DNA of 64,000 nt from Eonycteris spelaea. Its lineage: Eukaryota > Chordata > Mammalia > Chiroptera > Pteropodidae. The DNA is taken from assembly GCA_003508835.1 (NCBI GenBank), contig PUFA01000022.1, positions 5,766,001 to 5,830,000 of the forward strand. The letters are read 5' to 3'. Shown in pieces: positions 11,228 to 23,659 of this stretch. Position numbers and translations under genes: made by a program. Positions within the stretch are counted from its first letter, which is position 1, and the number at the start of each line of letters is the position of its first letter. The notes under the pieces are model-generated. The model searched no databases and was not told the origin of the DNA. It saw only the letters and a program-made list of their open reading frames with translations.

Positions 11228-13494
11228 AAGCTTATAAAGGGTCAAGAATATTCATGCTCCCACCAACCAATATCGATAAAATATCATAATTCCTAGGACA
11301 CCAGGCAGAGCACTCAAAAGTGATGCTTCAGTACAGGGACAAAATAATCCCCAGATAAATAATCACTGCCTTTCCACCTAACAAAGCTTAAAAACAATAT
11401 TCAGACAGATCGAAATATTACTAACTGCACTGAAGAATAAAGTAGAAGACTATAATCTAGTAATTCAAAAGTACACAGCACCGAAAAAAGTAAAACGTTC
11501 AATATCTGACACCGAATAAAAAATTACCAGACGTTCAAAGAAGCAGGAAAATATAAATTAGTCCTCAATGAAAACAAATGCAGAAATGACACAGATGATA
11601 GAATTAGTAGTCAAGGACACGAGAAAAGTATTGTAACTGTTTTCTGCATGAATCATATTAAGTAAAAAGAAGAAAAAATATACCCAATTTGAATATGTAA
11701 CAAGAAAAATGCATTTATTCTCTGCCATAAAAATATGCAATGTATAGGATCAACAACAGATTTACACAATATAGAAAAAAGGATAATGAATTTGAAGATG
11801 TAGCTATAGAAACTATCCAAAATGAAATTCAGAGAGATAAGAGACTGGAAGTGAAAATGAATAAAGAGTCCCTGAACTAAGGAACAATTTCAAGCAGCAT
11901 AGTATACATGTAATTAGAGTCCTTGAAAAAGGGAGGCGGAAAAACATTAGAATAAATAATGTCCAAATAGTTTCTAACTTTGATGAAAGCTCTAAGTTCA
12001 CAGTTTCAAGATGTTCAATGAACTTCAAGCACAGAAAACATGAAGAAATTTATATTAAAGCACATGAATGTGAAATTGCTAATGGCCAATGATAATTAGA
12101 ACATCTTAAAAGCAACCAGACAAAACGTCACGTTAGGTACAGAGAAACAAAGATTAAAAAAGACAGCAAACATCTCATTAGAATCAATGCAAGCCATAAG
12201 TTCTATGTTTAAAGTACAGAAGGGAAAGAAAAATCTAAAACTGTCAACTAGGAATTATATCCCCATCAAAAATATCCTTCAAAATGATGCAGAAATAAAG
12301 ACTTTTAGACATATAAAAGCTGAAAAAATTTTTCACCAGCAGAACTTCACGATAAATGTGAAAGAGAATACACTATACAGAAGAAAAATGATACCAGATG
12401 GAAATCTGGATCTTAAAAAAGGAATTAAGAACACTGAAAATGGTGACTGTGAAAATAAATATGCTTCTTTTTCTTTAAGATGTAATTGACTTTTCAAAGC
12501 AGAAATAGTACATTGATTACGGGGCTTATAACACATGCAGATATAATTTGTATGATAATGACACAAAATTATGGAGTGGAGAATTCTTTCAAAAGAAGCA
12601 GAATATACAAGTTCACATAAAATATTTATCAAGATTGAACATATTTGGGGCCATAAAACAAGTCTCAATAAATTTTAAAATATTTAAATCCTACACAGCA
12701 TGCTCTCTTGCTATAATGAAATTAGATTGCAAATCAATAAATGAAAGATCACTGCAAAATTTCCAAATAGTTGGAAAGTACCATACTTCTAAAAAAGAAA
12801 TCAAGAGGGAAACGGAGAAGTATTTTTAACTAAATGGAAATGAAAACCCAGCATAAGAGAATTTGTAGAATACCACTAAAGTGGTACTTAGGGGGAACAT
12901 TAAATTTAAATGCCTATTAGAAAAAGAGAAAGGTTTCAAATCAATGTTTTCAGCTTTTACCTTAAGTAACTATAAATAGGAAACTAAATTAAGCCCATAG
13001 TAAGCAGGAGAAAATAAATAATAAAGATCAAGAAATGAATGGAGAGGGGGGAAAATGAAAAAGCATTAGGGAACATAAATGTAATCAAAATCTGGTTATT
13101 TGAGAAAAATGAATAAAATTGATAAACCTTTAGTGAAAATTTATCAAGAAAAAAATTAGAGAAGACACAATTATCAGAAATGAGAGAAGTAATATCTCTA
13201 TAGATTCTACATACATTAAAAAGATAACAAGAAAACTATGAAAAATCTTGTTCTATTTAATTCAACAATTTACATTAAGTGGGAAAATTTTTTGAAAGAT
13301 ATACAATACCAAAGCTCATCCAAGAAAAAATAAATTGATAATGTATTTACTAAACAACATTTATAGTTAAAATTTGATTTATTAGTTTTAAAATCTGCAT
13401 CTGGTAGATTTCTTCCTTTCTTTATTTCTTTCTCTGTCTTTTTTATGGTGACATTAGTTAACGAAATCCGATAAGTTTCAGCTGTGTGTGTGCG

Positions 13495-13551
<57 letters not shown>

Positions 13552-14967
13552 CCTCCCCCCCATGGCTTCACTGTCAAATTCTACCAAATATTTAAAAAAT
13601 AATAATACCCATTAAACACAGTGTGATAGTCTCATACAGTTATAGTAAGTGAAACAGAAAACAGAGTCAATAAATAGACCCATATATACAGCTAATTTTT
13701 GAAAAATATGCAGACAATTCCAAGGTTTAAGGTTAATCTTATCACTACAATTTACTGAAACAGCTTTAATCCATACCTACCATCATGTATAAAATTAAGT
13801 CAAAATAGATTTTATACCTAAATGTAAAAGCTGAAACTCTAAATGTCTAGGAAAGAAACAATGAAGACAATATTTGTCAATTTAAGATAGGCCATAATTT
13901 CTTTTATATGATATCAAAAGCATGGTGCACAAAAGACAAAAATCATAATTTGCATTTTATCAAACTTTTAAAAAATTCTGCTTTTCATAAGATATAAGAT
14001 ATGGCTAAGAGAATGAAAAGACAAGCTATAGTATGGAAAAAATATTTTCAGTTACATAGCTAATAAAGGATTTGTGTCCAAAATATATAAAGAACTCACA
14101 TTAATAAAAGAGTAAACAATCCAAAAAACAAAAGGGTAAAATACTTGAACAGACACCTTACCAAACAAGATACAGTGATGACAAATAAGGCTATCAGAAG
14201 ATGTCAACATGACTAGGAAAATTAAAATTAAAGTCATAATGAGATATTACTCCACACCAATTAGAAAGTCTAACATTATAGCCTGACCATTGCAAATATT
14301 ACTATGAACACAGGCAAAAATAGAACTTTCATTATTAGTGAGGATGAAAAACGTACAATCACTTTGGAAATTTTGGCAGTTTAAGAAATTAAAACACCCA
14401 CCACGTGACCCAACCATTTGACTCCCAGTCATTTTCCAAGACAACTAAAACCATGTGGCCATATGAGGTTTCTACATGGATATTCGTAGCAGATTTGTAA
14501 CCATCCCAAACTGGAAATGGCCCAAGTGATCATCAATGGCTAAGTGAAAAGTCATTTGTGGTATATCTACATAATGGGATATTACTAGGAGAAAGATAGA
14601 ATACACTCTTGACATATTCAAAAACACAACTTTCAAAATAATTATGACTTGAAACAGGCCAGATGAACAATATTAACATTCTGTATGTTTCCACTTATAT
14701 AAAATTTTAGAATATGAAAACTAAATGTATTGACATTAAAAAAAGATAAATAGTTGTCTTTAGATGAGGCAAAGAGTTAGGGAAGGAGAGAAGAAACCTC
14801 AAAGGGGCATAAGGAAATCGGAGGCCTGATGGCTTTCTTTATTATCTTGAGAGTGATGATTTCACAAGGGTATACGTATTTAAAAATTTGTCAAGTAATA
14901 CACTTTAAATACGTGCAGTTTACTGTGAGTCAATTATGCCTCTACAGAGCTTCAAAAAAACTTTGAC
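11228..14967 (+). mobile_element. L1M-class LINE, ORF2 internally shortened
   Basis: Runs in LINE order on the plus strand. ORF1 region: AAAAATTACCAGACGTTCAA (11519), ACACAGATGATAGAATTAGT (11589), GAAACTATCCAAAATGAAAT (11808), ATGATACCAGATGGAAATCT (12388). Early ORF2: GGCCATAAAACAAGTCTCAA (12649). Mid ORF2: ATTGATAAACCTTTAGTGAA (13119), ATGGCTTCACTGTCAAATTC (13561). Late ORF2: CCAAAATATATAAAGAACTC (14078). The 3' UTR gives TACACTTTAAATACGTGCAG. About 3.7 kb against 6-7 kb for a full element, so much of ORF2, including most of the reverse transcriptase, is missing between about 13.6 and 14.0 kb. All frames are closed; the element is dead. Confidence 0.88.
13483..13550. repeat. TG/CG/CA microsatellite inside the L1
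   Basis: GTGTGTGTGCGCGCGCGC passes into about 24 CA units. The alternating purine-pyrimidine tract is self-complementary in part (TG arm, CG centre, CA arm). It has expanded within L1 ORF2-derived sequence. Confidence 0.95.
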
Positions 14968-15059
14968 AGGGCATCTTCTCTTGGCTATAAACTTAATTTT
15001 TTTAATCCTCTTATAAGATTTGTATATTAGAAGGACTGGTCTTTTCTGTCCTGTATTTC

Positions 15060-16120
15060 TTCCCTCACCTTGTGTTTACCCCTTAGTCCATGCCAATCTG
15101 GCTTCGGACCCAAGTTTCTGTCAAAATTGTTCCAAATAAAGTAGCCAGTGCACTCAGTATTATTCAAACCGATTTTTTTTTCTTTCCTGTCTCATTTGAC
15201 TCAACAGCATTCCACATTGTTAACCACTTCCTGTTTTCTTCAAACACTCTGTGTTTTGCTACTAAAAATCGTTTTCATCCCAGATTTTGGCCAAATTCAT
15301 TCTCCAGTGGTGGCTCAGTCATCTTAACCTATTCACTAAATGTTGGTGTTCCTATGAATTAGGTGTAGACACTCGTTTTTCTATTCTTAACCTTCAACCC
15401 CCTTTATTTTGATAAGCATCTCGAAACTCTAGATCGTTTCAAAACACTTTTTATAGCCTAGAGCTCTTCTCTGATCAAGTCCTGCACATTCATATGTCCC
15501 TTAAATATATAAAAGTACCTCAAACTTTTAAATCTTCTGTCTTTATCGCCTTTATTGTCTACAATGTAGCCAGTATGGAGTTTTAAAAATGCAAATCTCA
15601 TTTGCTACCCACTCCTGAAAACATTATCAATGGGTTCTCAATGACTTCAGGTTAAAATTTAAGTATTCAGCATAATCTGTAACATAATCTTGCCTTTACC
15701 TACTTGTGGGCCATCTCATATACCCTGCTCCTAATTCTCTGAATTCCAGATTTATTGACTTAATTTAAATTGCATGAACATCGCTCTCTCTCAAACAAGG
15801 TTTTAATATGCTTTCTCGCTGGCTGGCACTCGTCCCAAACCCATTCCACTTTTCATCTTTTTAAACCCTCGTCCTCAGATCTCAGCTCAAGTGAATTTTC
15901 ATTAGGAAAGGCTTTCGATTTCCTGTAATCTGATCTAGAAGCAGCCTGTTTCTATTCCTCTTGGCACTTTTAACACATTTTGACTATAAAGTGATGTTTG
16001 TTTATTGGCTATATATGCCGCTAACCTGAAAACCCCATAAAGCCACAAACATATTTTGCTCCAATTGTTTCGTCATTGCCACGAGCAGTGCCTGATACAT
16101 AGAAGGTACATGAAGAAATA
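15060..16120 (+). mobile_element. L2 LINE, ORF2 C-terminal region and 3' end
   Basis: Sense-strand L2 landmarks in order: CCAATCTGGCTTCGGACCCA (15094), an ACTCAACAGCATTCCACATT block, ACTAAATGTTGGTGTTCCTA (15336), then the 3' UTR tail GAGCAGTGCCTGATACATAG (16083) and AAGGTACATGAAGAAATAAA. The 90-codon frame at 15090-15362 is a remnant of the L2 reverse-transcriptase frame, not a gene. Confidence 0.85.
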
Positions 16121-16189
16121 AATTAACATTGTGTGGACTCAGAAATAATTACCGCAGTTAACTCTTTTAATAATATATAGAACACAGTA

Positions 16190-16385
16190 CTATAGTCTAA
16201 AAAGCACAGACTTGGAGACAAATAGTAGATGTGTGACTTTAGATAATTTACACAATTTTCTGTGCCTAAATGTCCTCATCTTTATGATGGGTATAATTAC
16301 CAACAGTCCTCCCTTGAGGTTTTTATGTATACTAAATTCAATAACACAAAGCTCTCAATAGAGATCCTGTAAAACTACATGGTTG
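16190..16385 (-). mobile_element. MIR SINE
   Basis: Plus-strand order AGCACAGACTTGGAGACAAA, TGTGACTTTAGATAATTTAC, TGTGCCTAAATGTCCTCATC, AATAGAGATCCTG is the reverse complement layout of MIR. Confidence 0.75.
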
Positions 16386-17499
16386 ATGCATTTTAAATAT
16401 TATTACACATATTAAAAAGGAATTAAAGGGAAAAGGCAGGTAATCAATTCTTGTATAAATTTCAAGAAAATAAAACAAAAATTGGTTGTCTCAATATGGC
16501 AGACTTCAGAGATAATATTTAGCTTAAGAATTTGAACGCAGAGAGGTCAGTTTAGGAAATCACCATCCATGTGAATGTTTACATAACACCCATTTGAATG
16601 TTTTCAATTCTACTTACCAGCCTTTTCATCTCTGATTATTTTTCTATGATACTAGAGTGAAGGCGTGGTTCTTTTTTCCATACTGATTAAAATTATATAT
16701 AACTATCCATTTAAATTGTCACATCACATTAGTCATTATCTAATAATTATGTTAGTGCTGTTTTATTGGCATTCTTTCAGTGCTTTACGAGCAAGTCATA
16801 AATAATATGTAATAATTAACTAATAATCAAAGTCATAAAGAAATATGTGGATCGAAAGTCTTATCATTAATTTTGGAATAACTAAATAAATAACTGGTTA
16901 AGCATATTTTCAGCCATTATTCAGGGTGTTTGATAGATACAACCAGACAACTGTTGAAATAAACATGGTTGATTTTTTCTTTTTCATGGAAAAATAATCA
17001 GACTAGCACTTCCTCAGCCTTAGAATGAAAGCTGTGTGAAATTTCAATTGCCAAAAGACTCCAAAAATATATCATAAAAATTGTTAATAGGACAAAAAGT
17101 ACAAGTTACTTACATAAATAAAAGTTACTTTCAAAGTTACTTACTATAAATGTTACTTATTATAAATATTAGATTAGAAAAACAATACTAAAAATTAAGA
17201 ACATAATGACAAAAATTTTTAATATCTCTATTTTTTCCGAAAAAAATGTTTGAATCCATAGGCCAACAGAGGTTGCCATTAAAGACACAGTCATAAAAAG
17301 GTTAGTTAATATAATGGTATTAAATACCTTTAGCGTTTGTGATTCAAATAGTAAATGAAATTGAGAAGCTAAAATTTTTAAATGTATCTTAAAGGAAATT
17401 TTAATTTTATTATACTAAAATATCAATATGGAATTCATTTTTTATGGAAATCAACATTACTTATGGTACAATAATTTAGTAGCATGATAGATTAAAATG
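16386..17499. other. AT-rich desert, nothing recognised
   Basis: No gene, strong repeat or notable structure, apart from three spaced copies of a TTACTTA-type word at about 17107-17160. Confidence 0.4.
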
Positions 17500-18320
17500 G
17501 CCACATACTTTTGGCCGTATCTCCAAAATGAGATGGCGTCTACTTCTCGCTTCCCCTTGATTCTGCAGTAGACTCACAGCTTTTCTAGACCACTAGGACA
17601 CAGCAGAAGTAACACTGTATAACTTATGAGACGGGTCCTAAAGAGATAAGCGGCTTTGGCTTTCATGTGTTTAAAAAGTTTCCTCTGGGAACCCGCCCAT
17701 GACACAGACAGAATTGCAAGGCAGGCAGGGAGGCCGAGTGGCAGACAGTTAAGGTGCTCCTACTGGCAGCCTCAGATGAAGTCTAGCCACCAGCCAGCAC
17801 CCACCACCAGCCACGCCGAGTGAGCCATTTCAGATGGCTCAGTTCAGTGTCCAGACGACTAGTCCAGCTGGCATCATGTGAAGCAGAGCTACCCAACTGA
17901 GTGCAGCTGCCTTAGTCTCTTCAGGCCGCTAGAGCAGAATTACAGACTGGGTGGCTTATATAAAGAACAGACATATCTTCTTAAAGTTTGGAGGCCAGGA
18001 AGCCCAGGATCAAGGTCAGACAGATTTGGGGACTGTTGAGAACCTGCTTCCTGCTTCATAGAAGGCCATTTTCTTGCTGTGAACTCACATAGTGAAGGAG
18101 TCTTTTTATGTAAGGCACTAATCCTATTCATGAGGACTTCATCCTCATGACCTAAACATCTCCCAAAAGCCTCCTATCCTAACATCATCACATTTTGGAT
18201 TAGGTGTCAACATGTGAATTTTAGGGCAACACAGACGTTTAGTCTACAGCACCAGTCGACCCATAAAATCAGGAGAAATAATAAACTGTCTTATTCGTTA
18301 AAACCAGTAAGTTTAGGAAG
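17500..18320 (+). mobile_element. Older LTR-like element interrupted by a younger LTR
   Basis: Two halves, 17500-17907 and 18252-18320, read continuously if the solo LTR between them is removed. The left half has CCTCTGGGAACCCGCCCATG, CATCATGTGAAGCAGAGCTA and CCACCAGCCAGCACCCACC. The right half has CCAGTCGACCCATAAAATCA, AGAAATAATAAACTGT and AACCAGTAAGTTTAGG. This is the pattern of an abundant mammalian LTR with an AATAAA signal near its end. I cannot name the subfamily with certainty (ERVL-MaLR-like). Confidence 0.65.
17908..18251 (-). mobile_element. Solo MLT1A-like LTR nested in an older LTR
   Basis: Minus strand starts TGCTGTAGACTAAACG, passes GGTCATGAGGATGAAGTCC, and ends in the complement of GGCCGCTAGAGCAGAATTAC and GGGTGGCTTATATAAAGAAC, typical of MLT1A. 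Ends are TG...CA; flanking five-mers GCAGC and CCAGT are a decayed target duplication. No internal region. Confidence 0.85.
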
Positions 18321-18383
18321 GGCTCGCTATGCAGAAGTAGAAACTGAAGCAGAGGGTAAAAGTTCAACTCCGATATAAAATGA

Positions 18384-18615
18384 GCAGTGACTCTACAGTC
18401 AGACTGCCTGCTTTTTAGTCCTTGGACTGACAGCAGCTGCATGACCTTGGTCAACTCACAATTCACTCCATTTCTCTGAGTCTCGGTTTCAACAGAAATC
18501 ACTTTATGGCATTGTTGTGAGGAGTGAAGAGAGAAGAATTCCTGCAAAGCACTCACACGGTGACTGGAACTTAGTAAAAAGTTCAATAAATGTGGCTATT
18601 GCTGTACTGCTGCTA
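18384..18615 (-). mobile_element. MIR SINE
   Basis: Reverse-orientation MIR landmarks: CAGTCAGACTGCCTGC, GCATGACCTTGGTCAACTCA, GCATTGTTGTGAGGAGTGAA, TTCAATAAATGTGGCTATTG. Confidence 0.85.
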
Positions 18616-20249
18616 TTGATGGTGACGTTAACCTGGCTGTATGAAATATTATATAAGAGGCTTCACTCTGCTGAGGACTTGTGATATTGAGCAGAGAAAA
18701 GAGAAATAAAAAAGTATAAAATCAAAGAAAGCTTACGTTCAATGTACTTATTTCAAAGAATACATATTTTAAGCAGCTGTTATTTAAGTAACAGCAATAT
18801 TGTCAGACAGAAAGTTAATTTTGAGCAAATAAAGCTATGATTTATTTTTTTAATTATTTTCAGGCAAAGTACCTTACATTTTGCCTCTTTTTCTAGATTT
18901 ATCCAAATGGATGCATTTATTATAATGTGATCATGAAGTTAGTTGACTATCGTTTGGCTCTATGATGACAGAATTGATGATATTGCTTATATTAAAAGAA
19001 TCATTGATTTGGTTCTTTAACATTAAACTTAAGTTATCACATCCCAGAAATATGCCATACACACGTCTCAATAATATTTCATTACATGCCCCATTTCGTT
19101 CTTCATGTATCTGATTAAATTTTAGTTTCTGACAAGAACTCTAATTTATATTAAGCATTCTGAAAATCCTTTTCCCTTTTATTTATATTTTTAAAATTTC
19201 CCAGTGGTATTCTCTAATTAGCTCTCAAATTTAATTTCACATTTAGAATGGCTTTTCTTTGTTTTTAAAAGAAAATTAACATTAGATTGATACTAATAAC
19301 TAGTATCTATTTGTGCTACCCAAACAACAAGTATTTTTATCTTTATGTTTGACCAACTGCACACTGCAAACCACTAATTTCACTTGCAAAGAGTCAAACT
19401 CGTAATTTCCTCTGCATTTATCCTTTCCAGCTCAGCAGGACACGTCTCTTCTCTCAAGCCTCCATTACAGACTTGATTTCTTCCATAAAGAAGGACCGTC
19501 ATTCTGTTACATGGTTATGAAAATTGCTACTGCTCCCTACTGATCACGCCACCAGAGCCCATGGACATCTCCCTTAAACGTGTCACTTTATATCAGGGTT
19601 TTCCTATGCTTGACTACCTTTTATGTAATTAACATAAACCTAGAGTGATTTCCACAGATCGGAGGAGAAATGCAAAAGGGAAATAAATTAAGAGTAAATT
19701 ACATTTCTAAAGAGAATACAATTGAATTTACAAAAGTGACTAGAGAGAATACACATATATTAAAATTACCCAACAGTTCCTAAAGCCTCCATTTTAGTTA
19801 GTGTAGAATTAAGGCAGCTACTCACTTAAGTTTGTTTAGTTATTTGTTTAGATTGTTTGTTCTCTCTTCAGAGTTTGTCATACTCAGAAATGCCTTGATT
19901 GAATAAAAGAATTCAAATTGTTATTTTTTTCTAATTACCTGAGTCAACAGAAAAAAAAAAATGACAGTAAACACCATTGAGCATGCCCAATATTCTTCAA
20001 TCATAAAAAAGAAAAAAACAATACTGACAGAAACAAAAGTATGATGAAAAACTTACTTTAATGATAAGGATATGGGGACAAGTCAATTTGCCCATGTCAA
20101 CTAACAAATTAATAACTAAAGCAGAACTCACACTTAGTCCTTATCACGTAGTGCTAATTTGCAGTGGATATCTGTACCAAAATACAATGCTATACATGCC
20201 AGAAGACATATGATAAATGCAACTTGGATGTGAAAACAAAGTCACATCC
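18616..20249. other. AT-rich desert, nothing recognised
   Basis: No gene or confident repeat. A more complex pyrimidine-rich patch at 19430-19620 could be a decayed L2 but is not callable. Confidence 0.4.
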
Positions 20250-21030
20250 CCATGATAAACAGTTTTAATTTAATGACCAGTTCTTGGCTTTCTTGTTCAG
20301 TAGAGACTCAACCAAGAATTCCGCGAGCAAACTGTCCCTATCAATTAGATGTCATGAGATTCATCTACTACACAAACTGGCATGGCCAGCCATGCTCCAA
20401 CTGGAAGCAGTCAACAGAGAACCGAACCCCAGCAGGTTCCAGGGACAGCTAAGTTTCAGGAGGAGCTGGCTCACACACTCAGTTCCATCTATTCTTGATG
20501 CATGGCTATCTCTCCCTCAGATCACAGCCGTGGCCCCATGAGTCCTCAGACTCAAACCCAGTTTAGAGAAAGGCCACGTGTTGGTATTATCCAGATGTTA
20601 ACTGCCACAGCAATGGCACTATATTCAGGTGACACTGAAGGACAGTGGAAAATCCTTCCCATGGGAAGAATGTCAAGTAATACAATTGGCCACTTCACCA
20701 GGACAGATGGCCAGAGATACAGCTCTAAGGATGCCAGATGTTTCTTTCCCCCTATCGCTGGCGAGCAGAGAATGGGTATCCTTGGCCCATGAAGGAATAC
20801 CCAGATTCTCCTAGCTGAGGCTCTGAGAACCTCGTATACAAAGATGCAGAGTCAAATGTGAGACTATGACAACTGTGATTGAGTCAAGTGTCCAGGTGCA
20901 GCAGCAGCGACAGTAAGAGTTGATTAAGAATAGAACCGGTGGCGATGTTCTAACCAGGCAATTTCTGAGTTGTCCTGCTGTGACCATGGTCCAAGCCTAG
21001 TTCCACAGCACTCCCTGGAATTCCGTCACC
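20250..21030. other. Unidentified GC-richer block, possibly retroviral-element derived
   Basis: About 780 bases noticeably richer in G and C than the desert around it, with several short overlapping frames (20252-20452, 20284-20541, 20502-20792). The texture resembles decayed endogenous retrovirus internal or LTR sequence, but I recognise no diagnostic motif, domain or terminus. It abuts the MER1-like element on its right. Confidence 0.35.
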
Positions 21031-21035
21031 TAAAA

Positions 21036-21240
21036 GCGGTCCTCAACCTTTCTGGTACCAGGGACTGGTGCTCCCATGAGGATCTAGTGCCTGATGATCT
21101 GAGGCGGAGCTGAGGCGGTGATGCTAATGCTGGGGAGCAGCTGCAAACACAGATGGACCTTCGCTTGCTCACCCTCCACTCACCTCCTGCTGTGTGGCCC
21201 GGTTCCTAACAGGCCTCCCACCCGGGGTTGGGGACCCCTG
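21036..21240 (-). mobile_element. MER1-like hAT-Charlie MITE
   Basis: Terminal inverted repeats GGTCCTCAACCTTTCTGG (left) and GGGGTTGGGGACCCCTG (right). Internal landmark CACCTCCTGCTGTGTGGCCC followed by GGTTCCTAACAGG, the reverse of the MER1 'cctgttaggaaccgggccgcacagcaggaggtg' signature. Flanking eight-mers ACCTAAAA and ATCTAACA agree at 6 of 8 positions, as expected for an old hAT target duplication. Confidence 0.8.
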
Positions 21241-22967
21241 ATCTAACACTTTTCTAAAAATTACTCTTTTATCCAAAGGAATCAGAGTTCATTTGTTTTT
21301 TTTTGAAACTAATATATCTGCCACATACAATGTCATCTGCCTCTGCATATAATCTTTTTTTACTCACCAAGAACTATGTTTTAGGAGTTAAATGCTGGCT
21401 CTGTTTGACAAAGAAAAAGACCTTCACTTCTAACATATGAACATTTATCTATAGAGATTTCTGTTTCAGAGCTAGATTGGCATTCTGGGTTTATTGTATC
21501 TGTTTCACACATACAATAGTCATAGTTAATAATGAATCTCATAAACGGCAATGCACTAAAATATTATTTGAATAATTTTCTGAATAATATAATGTGAAAA
21601 AACGTGATATGTGATTAGAAAATTTCTAAAGTGCTGAAAGCTTTGTACACTAATTAGTATTGGGTAGCTGAGATTGTTTTATTTTAAAAGGAAATGTGAA
21701 GATTTTTCAGAACATTATTACAGTTGAAGTAGAACAGAAATTAAAGTTTAATCCATACATTTTAATTGGTTTTACTATGAGAACTAGCTTAAGTATTCTA
21801 ATATGACAGGACTGTGAAATGATCAGCAAGCAATAAAATACATTTTTTAAAATGTAGAATTGGAAGGCAATAATACATAATGTTTACTTTGTTTTGAAAA
21901 ATCTATGAACTATAATTATTGCTTCTGTTTGCTCAAGTCTGATTCAAAACATAAATCAGCTAAGGCCAAGTAAGATGCTGTTTGCTTCTTTTGCTCTTTT
22001 GTTTCTTAAAAAAATAGTTGCAGGGGGCAGGATTTCTACTTTCCTCTTAAGTTGGAAGAAGATCCTACTGAACTCATGAATAGAAAACTTAATTTAAAAT
22101 TTAACGGCATCATTTACCATGTGAATTATTCTAATTAAGCATATTATGTGAGGCACAGCTCCAACGTCTGTGTTGAAAATACTTCGATATGAATACTGAA
22201 GATATTGTTCTTCACTGAACCAGTAAAAAAGTATCATCAAAGAGAACGAGTGACTGAAAGAAACCCTGGTCACTACAAACAATGAAGCCAGAAATGGTCC
22301 TTTAAAAAACAGCTACGCTGCCAGTGAATGCAGAGAGGGCACAGATTGAGTCATTGATATGATCAAAGTAATAGTTGAATGGGCTACTAATCAATTAATA
22401 ACACAAATAGATGACTGCAACATTTTAATTCACTTGGACATAGTCAATTGAAAAGACCGCATTCCATCTATAAAGAGATACACTATTTCTATTACCAAAA
22501 ATGTTTGTTTTTCTACCTTTTTAAAAGAGAGTATAAAAGTGATCTAGAGCCATAGCCTGAACCTCACTGTGTACTTAAAGCATTAGAAATAATAAAGGAC
22601 ATTTTTCTTTTCCAGTCCCCAGGCACACATTTAATCGGAATAATGCAACTGATGGATGTCCTCCACAAAAGTATGTAGAGGTGATGGACCATGCCCAAGT
22701 CGCTCATAAGGCACTTAATAAATGAGAACAGAGGGAGACAGAGACGGAATAACCAAGTATTTCAGGAGGAGTAGGGTGTAGATGTTTCCAGTTGGAGAGA
22801 CATAAACATGTCAGAATTATTTTAAACTGTTTGATACATAGATATGTAATAATGTCTTGGTATCTGAAAGAAATAAAGCAACTCACAAACACTCTTAGGT
22901 CAGAATTTATGTACTAATCTTATCTCATTCAGAATCTAAATTAAAACAAGCCTTGACTCTGATTACA
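21241..22967. other. AT-rich desert, nothing recognised
   Basis: No supported gene or repeat. Short frames at 22094-22282 and 22704-22892 lack any recognisable feature. Confidence 0.4.
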
Positions 22968-23420
22968 TGCTGATGCAAATTAGGTTGCCAGAGTTAGAAC
23001 AAAATACACACTTTGATAACATTAATTCCTATGTGAAGACCCACAGAATGGAGGCCGCCCCCCAGTGGCTTAGCCCGCATCACAGATCTGAACCTGACTC
23101 AGCCTGCACTTTCAGGAAGCACCTGTCGAGAAAGCATCACCTATACCAATCTCAACCCTCCAACGCGGCATGCGCTAGCCTACCTCCTCCTACAAAACGG
23201 GACCTGCCGGCCTGCTAAGGAAACCCCTGACCTCCCAGCCAATCACGCCCTGTTTCCCTGTCGCCTCTTCTAATGCTCTGTGGAACTTATTTTTGCCCCA
23301 AATCCCTCAGGCAGGTGTGGCTGCTTGTGAACCCTGTTCTCCCCCATTCCACGCATTGTTCCTCCTAGAATAAAGAACATCAAACTCGTTACTAAATTAT
23401 TTTAGTTTTCTCCTTTGACA
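22968..23420 (+). mobile_element. Probable endogenous retrovirus solo LTR, family not identified
   Basis: A GC-rich island with LTR-style signals in order: CCAATCACGCC (23239), a promoter-like stretch, a CCTCCTAGAATAAAGAACAT poly(A) region (23361), and a terminal pyrimidine-rich TTTTCTCCTTTGACA ending at 23420. The left end could be 22968 or 23032 (TG). No matching target duplication was found, so limits are uncertain. The 83-codon frame at 22967-23218 is not a gene. Confidence 0.55.
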
Positions 23421-23659
23421 GTTTACACTGACCTACAGGCATACGTTGACGACACATAACACGTCATTTCAGTGCGTACTGTGTGAAATAATGAATTCAA
23501 CGTTAACATTATAACCAGGAAACAATTTTTGACAGTCTCCCCAAACAGTCACAAAGTACCTATGAGGGGAAAAAAAGATTGAAGGTAAAATGGTGTACAA
23601 AAGAAACCCACACACACTACCACAAAATACTAGTGTAGTACAATATTAAAAAAAAAAAA

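Noticed and set aside
12187..12829. Frames of 93-111 codons
   Set aside because: Lie within L1 ORF1/ORF2-derived sequence; remnants, not genes.
20252..20814. Cluster of four short plus-strand frames
   Set aside because: No recognised domain; overlapping frames in decayed sequence. Kept only as an unidentified block.
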